Origin: Armatimonadetes bacterium UBA5419
GTDB lineage: Bacteria; Armatimonadota; UBA10988
NCBI GenBank assembly: GCA_002409445.1
Contig: DHNJ01000131.1
Coordinates: 1-6,249, forward strand
Direction: 5' to 3'
DNA length: 6,249 nt
Shown: positions 1-5,389 of the stretch, piece by piece
Layout: every line of letters begins with the position of its first letter
Position numbering within the stretch: the stretch's first letter is position 1
Program-made: the position numbers and the translations under genes
Notes under the pieces: model-generated
What the model saw: the letters and a program-made list of their open reading frames with translations, nothing else
Database searches by the model: none
What the model was told of the DNA's origin: nothing

Positions 1-574
1 GGCCAGCAACCTGACCGGACAAGCGACCACCTGGGGCGGCGTGGCGGACCTCGCCGCGCAGGTCACGCTGACCAACGACGCCAACCGGTTGACCGTGACC
101 GTGACCGTCCAGGACGACGTGGTCGTGCCCGCCGACGGCCCGCCCCGCGGCGACGGCATCGAGCTGTACCACGACCTGCGGCCCGACGGCCAGCGCGGCG
201 CGCCCGTCTGGAGCGACCAGTGCCTGCCGCTGATGGTCGGCCTGGGCGCGGACGGCGCGGCCACGGTGACCGGCCTCGCCGGCGAGCCGCTGGCGCCGCC
301 CGACCTGCTCGCGGCGCCGGGATGGTGGACGATGACCGCCCTGGGCTACCGCCTCGAGGTCGCCCTCTCCCGCGCGGCACTCGACGCCGTCGCCGGCACG
401 CGGGTGACGGATCTGGGCTTCGACCTGATGATCGATGACAACGACGGCGGGTGGCGGGCGCACCAGATGGTCCTCTTTGGCGGCACACAGAACTACGTCA
501 ACCCGCGGCGCTGGGCGGTCTGGCGGCTGGATGCGCCGGTCGAGCCCAACACCTGGCACCGCACCATCTTCTAG
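1..574 (+). CDS. C-terminal part of a protein with a CBM9-like carbohydrate-binding domain (5' end outside window)
   Basis: The frame is open from base 2 with no stop before the TAG at 572-574, so the gene begins upstream; the GTG at 41 is internal. About 190 residues are visible. They follow the layout of carbohydrate-binding module family 9 (CBM9-like, as in the C-terminal domain of xylanases and many surface proteins): an opening strand with a WGG-x-ADL-x-A-x-V pattern, a V-x-DD turn, a GDGIELYHD strand, a GYRLEVALSRAAL segment matching the family's 'GY..EV.IP...L', then LGFDLMIDDNDGG and a closing NPRRWAVWRL. The family binds sugar chain ends or acts as a beta-sandwich accessory domain in secreted enzymes. 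No catalytic domain is visible, so the function of the whole protein cannot be named; an extracellular glycan-related or adhesive role is inference. It is followed 53 bases later by pgi on the same strand, with no clear terminator. Confidence 0.75.
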   Translation, partial: ASNLTGQATTWGGVADLAAQVTLTNDANRLTVTVTVQDDVVVPADGPPRGDGIELYHDLRPDGQRGAPVWSDQCLPLMVGLGADGAATVTGLAGEPLAPPDLLAAPGWWTMTALGYRLEVALSRAALDAVAGTRVTDLGFDLMIDDNDGGWRAHQMVLFGGTQNYVNPRRWAVWRLDAPVEPNTWHRTIF

Positions 575-589
575 GCCCGCGCGTGCCCG

Positions 590-605
590 ACACTGGTACA
601 CTGGA
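590..605. repeat. Tandem 8-base direct repeat upstream of pgi
   Basis: Two adjacent copies, ACACTGGT then ACACTGGA, differ at the last base. They lie in the 53-base gap before pgi, about 22 bases upstream of its start. The second copy contains TACACT-like bases resembling a -10 element, but no -35 sits at proper spacing. It could be a small operator half-site pair or chance. Confidence 0.3.
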
Positions 606-627
606 CGGCCAGAGGTAGCGTGAGTAG

Positions 628-2031
628 ATGAAACTGTCGATTGATTACAGCCACCTGATGGCCGCCAACATCGGCCTCGATGAAGGTTTGACCGAGCAGG
701 CGCTCGACGCCATGCAGCCGCTGGTCGCCGCCGCCCACGAGCGGATCGAAGCCGACCGCGTCGACGGGCGCCACGTGCGCTACGGTTTCCGCGACCTGCC
801 CGAGACGATGGCGCCCGAGCTGCCGCGCCTCCTCGACCACGCCGCGACGCTGTTCGCCGCCGCCGATGCGCACGTCATCTTGGGCATTGGCGGCTCGTAC
901 CTGGGCGGGCGGATGCTCTTCGAGGCCCTCGGTCACCGCTACCACAACGAGCTGCCTCGTGCCCGCCGCAACGGCCCGCGCATCTACTTCGAGGGCAACG
1001 GCGTCGACAACACTTCGCTGGTCGACCTCTTCGATCTGCTGCGCGACCAGCGGGTCACCTTGCACGTCATCAGTAAGTCCGGCGGCACCCTCGAGACCGC
1101 CGCCGCCTACCGCCTCTTCCGCGAGGCTGACGGCGACCTGCTGCGCGTCGCCCACACCGTCCTGACCACCGAGCAGGGCAGCCCCATGGAGCAGTTATAC
1201 TTCTTGCTCGGCGGTGCGCCGGCCGATGTCTACCATCTGCCGCGCAACGTCGGCGGGCGCTACTCCGTGCTCTCGACCGTCGGTTTGTTGCCCGCCGCGG
1301 TGATGGGCCTCGACCCGGCGGACCTGCTCGCCGGCCACGCGCAGATGCGCGACTGGTGCGCCGGCGCCGACCTGCGCACGAACCCGGCTTATCTCTACGC
1401 CGCGCTGATGTACCTCAGCGCCCGCGCCGGACGAACGATCTCAGTCATGGCGGTCTGGGAAAAGGCGCTGGAGGCGTTCGGCCTCTGGTACGACCAGCTC
1501 AGCGCCGAGAGCCTGGGCAAGGCTGGCGTCGTCAGCCGCACGCCGCTGACCGCCGTCTGCACCCGCGAGCTCCACAGCCGCGGCCAGCAGCACCAGGAAG
1601 GCACCCGCGACAAGACGTTCCTCAACCTGACTGTCGACCAGCCGAGCCGCGCGCCGCTGGTCCTCGGCGTCGGCAGTGGGCCGGCCGACGGCCTCGAGTT
1701 CGTCGCCGGCCGCGGCCTGCCCGAGCTGAACGAGGCGGCCGCCCAGGGCACCGACGCCGCCTACGCCATGGCCCGCCGCCCCGGTCTGACCTTCCGGCTC
1801 GGCGCGCTCGATGCCCAGACCATCGGTGGTCTGGTCTACCTCTTCGAGCTCGCGACCGTCACCGAGGGCCTGCTGATGGCCATCGACCCGCTCGACCAGC
1901 CCGGCGTGCAGGCTTACAAGGACCTGCTCAACGGCATCGCCGGCAACCCCCGCAACGCCGCCGACCGCGCCCGCTTCGAGCAGTGGCAGGCCGAGCTGCA
2001 GCGCTTCGGCAACAGCTGGGGCGGCGCCTAG
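628..2031 (+). CDS. pgi: Glucose-6-phosphate isomerase
   Basis: This cytoplasmic enzyme interconverts glucose 6-phosphate and fructose 6-phosphate in glycolysis and gluconeogenesis. The protein is 467 residues, close to the roughly 450-residue bacterial short form. Visible motifs in order are GIGGSYLGG (86-94), the phosphate-binding KSGGTLET loop (150-157), GRYSVLSTVG (210-219), the catalytic glutamate E294 in LSAESLGK, the ring-opening histidine H316 in ELHSRGQ, and the C-terminal signature with K431 in DQPGVQAYK. E294, H316 and K431 correspond to the glutamate, histidine and lysine used by the family. The ATG at 628 is well supported: a TAG lies in frame directly before it (625-627), and an AGAGG at 611-615 could be the ribosome site, at a rather long 12-base spacing. 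The gene ends face to face with the hydrolase gene, sharing CTAG. Nothing suggests truncation. The pgi assignment is firm. Confidence 0.97.
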   Translation: MKLSIDYSHLMAANIGLDEGLTEQALDAMQPLVAAAHERIEADRVDGRHVRYGFRDLPETMAPELPRLLDHAATLFAAADAHVILGIGGSYLGGRMLFEALGHRYHNELPRARRNGPRIYFEGNGVDNTSLVDLFDLLRDQRVTLHVISKSGGTLETAAAYRLFREADGDLLRVAHTVLTTEQGSPMEQLYFLLGGAPADVYHLPRNVGGRYSVLSTVGLLPAAVMGLDPADLLAGHAQMRDWCAGADLRTNPAYLYAALMYLSARAGRTISVMAVWEKALEAFGLWYDQLSAESLGKAGVVSRTPLTAVCTRELHSRGQQHQEGTRDKTFLNLTVDQPSRAPLVLGVGSGPADGLEFVAGRGLPELNEAAAQGTDAAYAMARRPGLTFRLGALDAQTIGGLVYLFELATVTEGLLMAIDPLDQPGVQAYKDLLNGIAGNPRNAADRARFEQWQAELQRFGNSWGGA

Positions 2032-2897
2032 TCGAGGTAACCCGGCGTCTCGGCCAGGATGAACCGGACAATCGGGCTCGGGTCCGGCAGACTGTGCGGG
2101 TGGTGGTCCAGACCCGGCTTGTGGATCACCTCGATCCGCCCGCCGAGCGCCGGGTAGCGCGCCTCGACCAGGTTCGAGTTCTCGGCTACCGGGACCACGC
2201 TGTCGGCATCGCCTACGACATGAAGCAGGGCGATGCCGGCGGCGGCCAGCGGCGCCAGGTTGTCGATCGGGTTGCCCGCGTAGGCCTCGGCCTCCGCCTG
2301 CGTCAGCCCGTAGTGCTCCAGCACCAGCGCCCAGTCGGCCGCGCTGCCGGGGCTTGTGCTGTCACCGACGGCGCCGGGCCAGCTGCGCAGGTTCAGCACC
2401 GGGTTGTCGGCGTAGATGCAACTGACCGCCGCCGGCCGGTGGACCGCCCAGTTGTAGGCGTAGAGTCCGCCGCGGCTCATGCCGATCAGCGCCGCCTTCT
2501 GGGCCAGGCCGGCGCCCTGCAGCAGGTCGTAGAACTGGTCGTAGATGGCCATCGCCGACGGCCCACCCATGAGGCCGAAGACGTCGATCCAGACGACATG
2601 GAAGCCGGCCGCCAGCAACGACAGGTCCGTCTGCGGCTCGTGACCCCAGAACTCGGTGCGCCAGGCCCACGGCTGGCCGGCGACGGCAACCGCCGGCTTG
2701 ACCACCTTGGCCGCGCGGCCCGCGAACTGGAAGTCGAGGCAGTCGAACTCGCCGAACTTGCTCACCGTCGGCGCCAGCGCGGCCAGGCGCGGGGCGATGT
2801 CGTAGGCAGCCGGCGCGCTGGGCCGCGGCGTGTCGCCTGCCTGCAACGGACCGGCAGTGAGGTTGGCCAGGGCCAGAAGGGTCGTCAGCAGTGCCAT
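2028..2897 (-). CDS. Predicted exported alpha/beta hydrolase
   Basis: The 289-residue protein belongs to the alpha/beta hydrolase fold. The nucleophile elbow is GMSRGG with Ser141, the likely acid is Asp232 in VGDADSVVP, and the histidine is His265 or His266 in GLDHHPH, giving a complete Ser-Asp-His triad in the right order. A GHEPQTDL segment (85-92) lies between the first strands. The N-terminus has a hydrophobic stretch (about 2-18) ending in LQA-G, a plausible signal peptidase I site after residue 20, but the usual Arg/Lys near the start is absent. Periplasmic or surface location is therefore likely but not certain. I recognise it as resembling uncharacterised hydrolases of polysaccharide-degrading bacteria; the substrate is unknown (an ester, perhaps on a glycan, is a guess). 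The ATG at 2897 is supported by GGAG at 2906-2909, 8 bases upstream. It starts 33 bases after recO ends, so it is probably co-transcribed, and its TAG stop overlaps the pgi stop. Confidence 0.88.
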   Translation of the reverse strand: MALLTTLLALANLTAGPLQAGDTPRPSAPAAYDIAPRLAALAPTVSKFGEFDCLDFQFAGRAAKVVKPAVAVAGQPWAWRTEFWGHEPQTDLSLLAAGFHVVWIDVFGLMGGPSAMAIYDQFYDLLQGAGLAQKAALIGMSRGGLYAYNWAVHRPAAVSCIYADNPVLNLRSWPGAVGDSTSPGSAADWALVLEHYGLTQAEAEAYAGNPIDNLAPLAAAGIALLHVVGDADSVVPVAENSNLVEARYPALGGRIEVIHKPGLDHHPHSLPDPSPIVRFILAETPGYLD

Positions 2898-2905
2898 GGG
2901 GGCAT

Positions 2906-2909
2906 CTCC
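2906..2909 (-). promoter_or_regulatory. Ribosome binding site of the hydrolase gene
   Basis: GGAG on the minus strand lies 8 bases before the ATG at 2897, in the short gap after recO. No other ATG, GTG or TTG occurs in frame between the recO stop and this ATG, so it fixes the start. Confidence 0.6.
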
Positions 2910-2930
2910 GCGCGCAGTGTAGCGCCGCGG

Positions 2931-3698
2931 TCACTCGCCGGCTAGAGCCTCGTCCAGCAGTGTCGCCGAGCGCGGCTGCAGGTCCAGGTGGTAGGCGATC
3001 GCAGCGCGCAGGACGTCGCGGATAACCGGCCCAATCTCCGGCGGCAGACGGATGGCGCTCAGGTCGACCTCGTACGCCGCGGGCTGGGCCAGGCGACGCA
3101 ACGCGCGGACCGCGTCGGGGCTGACGGGCAGTGCCAGGTCGCTCGCCTCATGGCTGGCATGCAACAGCCCGCCGGCGGCCGGGTCGAAGACGGCGGGTCC
3201 CTCGGCCAGCGCTTCGTCGCAGGCTAGGCAGCCGTGCAGGCTCAACTCGAAGCCGAGTTCGCGCAGCAGTGCCAACTCGAACCCGTGAACCACCGCCGCC
3301 GGGTCAGCCGCGCTGCCAACCGCCTCGAGGCTGCCGGCGAGGGCCGCGTACAGCGCCTCCTGCGGTTCGGGGTCGGGCAGCGCCAGGTCGACCAGTTCCA
3401 GCAGGTAGGCACGCGCCGCGGCCGGGCGGAAGTCGGCTTCGGCGGCGGGGTAACTCCAGACGATCTCAGCCTGGGTCAGCACGGGCAGGGCGCTGCTGCT
3501 ACCAGCGCGCGTCGCCAGCTGGCAGCGGCTGATGGTCCCCGGCTGGCAGGCGGCGATCAGCGCGGCGCGGGGCCGACGCGCGCCGCGGGCGATCGCGGTG
3601 ATCTTGCCCAGTTCGGGCGTCAGCAGCCAGAGCAGGAGGTCGTGCTCGCCGTGGTCGCGGCGACGGAGGCAAATGGCGAGTTGGTTAGTCGTCGCCAT
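2931..3698 (-). CDS. recO: DNA repair protein RecO
   Basis: RecO loads RecA onto SSB-coated single-stranded DNA with RecR (RecFOR pathway) and anneals complementary strands. The 255-residue protein has the usual N-terminal OB-fold start (QLAICLRRRDHGEHDLLLWLLTPELGKITAIARGARRP, residues 6-43), a QAEI strand (76-79), a helical middle (about 92-150), and the family's putative zinc-binding segment beginning CLAC (157-160). The second half of that segment, where many RecO proteins have another Cys pair, reads HASH (180-183), leaving C157, C160, H180 and H183 as possible ligands. The frame extends upstream to 3845, but those 49 residues are Arg/Pro-rich shadow of deoC, and MATTNQ is a standard RecO start. 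The ATG at 3698 has GAGG at 3708-3711, 9 bases upstream. The start overlaps the deoC end by 14 bases, suggesting translational coupling. Length is normal for RecO (about 240-260). Confidence 0.92.
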   Translation of the reverse strand: MATTNQLAICLRRRDHGEHDLLLWLLTPELGKITAIARGARRPRAALIAACQPGTISRCQLATRAGSSSALPVLTQAEIVWSYPAAEADFRPAAARAYLLELVDLALPDPEPQEALYAALAGSLEAVGSAADPAAVVHGFELALLRELGFELSLHGCLACDEALAEGPAVFDPAAGGLLHASHEASDLALPVSPDAVRALRRLAQPAAYEVDLSAIRLPPEIGPVIRDVLRAAIAYHLDLQPRSATLLDEALAGE

Positions 3699-4473
3699 CG
3701 CTTTCCGCCTCGTCGGCGGCCGGCGTCGGGCGGGCAGGCGAGCGACGGCGCCGCCGGCGGCGGCCGACCGTGTCGTCGTCCTCTTCCGGCGCCTCGTCGA
3801 CGATATGCACGGCCACCGACGAGCCGATACGGTTGGCCCCGGCATCGAGCATCTTCACCGCGTCACGCAGCGTCCCCACCCCGCCAGACGCCTTGACGCC
3901 GATCTCGCGGCCGACCACGGCACGGATCTTGCGGATGTCATCGAGCGTGGCGCCGCGCGGGCCGTAGCCCGAGCAGGTCTTGATGAAGTCAACCCCGCAA
4001 TCGCGGCCGATCTCACAGGCGACCTTGAGCTCCTCGTCGGTCAGGAAGCCGGTATCGACGGTCAGTTTGACCATGATCTCGCCCGCGCCCTCTTGGGTCA
4101 GACGCGAGGCCTGCGCCACATTGACCACCTCGAGCACGTCCTGGCGCACGGTGCGGAACTTGCGCGACTTGATGGCGCCAAGGTTGATCATCAGGTCCAG
4201 CTCGGTCGCGCCCGCGGCGATGCACGCGCGCGCCTCGACGACCTTGGTCGAGATCGTCGTTACCCCGAACATGCCGCCCACCGGAGCGCAGACCTTGACG
4301 TCGCTGCCCTCCAGCTCCCCGGCCACCGTCCGCACCCAGTAGGGCTGGACGACGACGGCCGCGAAGTGGTAGTTCAGCGAGGTGGAGGCGACCTCCAAGA
4401 TCTCATGCCGACCATAATCCGGCCGTAAGGCCGTGTAGTCGATCATCTTGGCCAACATTTTGCGCGAGAACAT
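3685..4473 (-). CDS. deoC: Deoxyribose-phosphate aldolase-like protein (DeoC family) with charged C-terminal tail
   Basis: The family cleaves 2-deoxyribose 5-phosphate to glyceraldehyde 3-phosphate and acetaldehyde in deoxynucleoside catabolism, through a lysine Schiff base. Of 262 residues, about 1-226 form the TIM barrel: KMIDYTALRPD near the start, ELDLMIN with Asp93, VKLTVDTGFLTDEE with Lys136, the Schiff-base Lys165 in DFIKTCSGYGPRGAT, and the second active-site lysine Lys194 in VKASGG. Two sites differ from the usual pattern. The GG(I/V)R arginine is Gly200, and the usual GTSS near the barrel end reads GSSV, so phosphate binding may be altered and the substrate may not be the textbook one. 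Residues about 227-262 are an extra tail: acidic, then seven arginines (238-244), then Pro/Ala and acidic to the end. The ATG at 4473 has GGAG 10 bases upstream; M6 is a possible alternative start. The 3' end overlaps recO by 14 bases. Confidence 0.88.
   Translation of the reverse strand: MFSRKMLAKMIDYTALRPDYGRHEILEVASTSLNYHFAAVVVQPYWVRTVAGELEGSDVKVCAPVGGMFGVTTISTKVVEARACIAAGATELDLMINLGAIKSRKFRTVRQDVLEVVNVAQASRLTQEGAGEIMVKLTVDTGFLTDEELKVACEIGRDCGVDFIKTCSGYGPRGATLDDIRKIRAVVGREIGVKASGGVGTLRDAVKMLDAGANRIGSSVAVHIVDEAPEEDDDTVGRRRRRRRSPARPTPAADEAESDGDD
3749..3762. repeat. Perfect 14-base GC palindrome inside the deoC tail
   Basis: CGCCGCCGGCGGCG equals its own reverse complement. It encodes part of the seven-arginine run of the DeoC-like protein and lies about 50 bases before the recO start. 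It may simply follow from mixed CGC/CGG arginine codons, though a hairpin in the message near the recO start is possible. Confidence 0.5.
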
Positions 4474-4561
4474 CTAACGCTATCTCCGCTATCCCACGGC
4501 ATCGTCCCCCGTGGCACTCGCGCGCCACCCGCTGTGTCTCCAAGCACCCAATTAGTTCATG
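4474..4561 (-). promoter_or_regulatory. trpA-deoC intergenic gap with two mutually exclusive hairpins
   Basis: This is the only sizeable gap in the minus-strand gene series. Two short stems can form: a 6-base stem pairing 4494-4499 with 4509-4514 (9-base loop), and a 5-base stem pairing 4511-4515 with 4524-4528 (8-base loop). They share bases 4511-4514 and cannot form together. Neither is followed by a T run on the minus strand, so neither is a standard intrinsic terminator. I find no convincing -35/-10 pair. The gap may hold the deoC promoter or a weak end of the trp unit. GGAG at 4484-4487 is the deoC ribosome site, 10 bases before its ATG. Confidence 0.25.
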
Positions 4562-5389
4562 CTAACTGAGAACCGTGCCCGCTTTCAAGGCCCGCGCGAA
4601 CTCCCGCGCCGCGGTGCAACGCGCGGCGCTCGAGTCGGCGGCAGCCAACCGCTTGACCAGCGCCGAGCCGACGATCGCACCGTCCGCCAGCGCGCAAACC
4701 TGCGCCACCTGCTCCGGCGTCGACAACCCGAAGCCCACGGCGACCGGCGCGTCAGTCTCTTGGCGCAGCCGGCCGATGACCTCGGCCAGTTCGTCCGCGA
4801 CGGCAGCCTGCTCGCCGGTCACCCCGCGGCGCGAGATGAGGTAGACGAAGCCGGTCGCGGTGCCTGCCGCTCGCATGCGTGCGGCCGACGACGTCGGCGC
4901 CGCCAGGAACACGGTACCCACCCCATGGTCCCGGCAGATGGCCTGCCACTCGCCAGCCTCCTCCGGCGGCAAGTCGGTGATGAGTACACCACAGATCCCG
5001 CTTGCTTGGCAATCGGCAGCGAACCGATCCAGCCCATAGCGCCAAACCAGGTTGTACGGCGTCATGTATATCAGCGCCGAGGACAGCCCCGGGGCAGCCG
5101 CGGCGGCCATCGTCATCACCCCCCGCGGCGTCGCGCCGGCGGCCAGCGCGCGCTCGCTGGCGACCTGGATCACCGGGCCGTCCATCAGCGGATCCGAGAA
5201 CGGGATGCCGATCTCAACGATGTCCGCCCCACCCTCGGCCAACGCGCCGAGGATCTCGGTCGTGGCCGCCAGATCAGGATCGCCCGCCGTCAAGTAGGTG
5301 ATCAGCGCCCGCTCGCCCCGGGCGGCGCAGTCGGCAAACACGCGGTGCAGTCGTCCCACAGTCTCCGAATCTCCTCGCGTGCCGCTCAC
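4562..5389 (-). CDS. trpA: Tryptophan synthase alpha subunit
   Basis: TrpA splits indole-3-glycerol phosphate into indole and glyceraldehyde 3-phosphate and channels the indole to TrpB in the alpha2-beta2 complex. In the 275-residue reading, the catalytic glutamate is E59 and the catalytic aspartate D70 in EIGIPFSDPLMDGP (E49 and D60 in E. coli). Y183 lies in FVYLISRRGVTG, and the phosphate-binding loops are VGFGLSTPEQV (218-228) and GAIVGSALVK (237-246). All expected active-site residues are present. The start is uncertain. The GTG at 5389 overlaps the trpB stop as GTGA but has no clear ribosome site. A second in-frame GTG at 5359 (codon 11) has AGGAG 11 bases upstream and would number the catalytic residues exactly as in E. 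coli, giving 265 residues, close to the usual 268. The 88-base gap to deoC follows. The gene assignment is firm; only the first ten codons are in doubt. Confidence 0.96.
   Translation of the reverse strand: MSGTRGDSETVGRLHRVFADCAARGERALITYLTAGDPDLAATTEILGALAEGGADIVEIGIPFSDPLMDGPVIQVASERALAAGATPRGVMTMAAAAAPGLSSALIYMTPYNLVWRYGLDRFAADCQASGICGVLITDLPPEEAGEWQAICRDHGVGTVFLAAPTSSAARMRAAGTATGFVYLISRRGVTGEQAAVADELAEVIGRLRQETDAPVAVGFGLSTPEQVAQVCALADGAIVGSALVKRLAAADSSAARCTAAREFARALKAGTVLS
5371..5375 (-). promoter_or_regulatory. Shine-Dalgarno-like AGGAG favouring the internal trpA start
   Basis: AGGAG on the minus strand lies 11 bases before the in-frame GTG at 5357-5359. It is inside the first codons of the longer trpA reading. 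No comparable purine run precedes the GTG at 5389, so this site may mark the true start. Confidence 0.4.

Noticed and set aside
597..602. TACACT as a -10 box for pgi
   Set aside because: Nothing resembling a -35 lies 16-18 bases upstream, so it cannot be called a promoter from sequence alone.
601..612. CTGG/CCAG mini-hairpin next to the pgi ribosome site
   Set aside because: Only four base pairs with a four-base loop; expected often by chance at this composition.
571..1155. 194-codon open frame on - opposite the first part of pgi
   Set aside because: It is antisense to strongly conserved pgi motifs and has no recognisable family. Its Val/Gln/Ala-rich composition fits the reverse of codon-biased coding sequence.
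1356..2945. Long open frame of 529 codons on + across the end of pgi and the whole hydrolase gene
   Set aside because: Its translation is dominated by Arg, Pro, Ala and Gly with no recognisable domain. It covers two well-supported genes in other frames, the typical shadow effect in GC-rich DNA.
3699..3845. 49-residue N-terminal extension of RecO
   Set aside because: The extension is Arg/Pro-rich, overlaps the deoC tail in another frame and precedes a canonical RecO start with its own ribosome site.
3532..4428. 298-codon open frame on + opposite deoC and recO
   Set aside because: It is the mirror of two recognised genes; His/Arg/Asp-rich low-complexity translation with no motif.
4552..4567. 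Short palindromes around the trpA stop (TTAG/CTAA and AGTT/AACT)
   Set aside because: Four-pair AT-containing stems without a following T run; too weak for a terminator or operator call.
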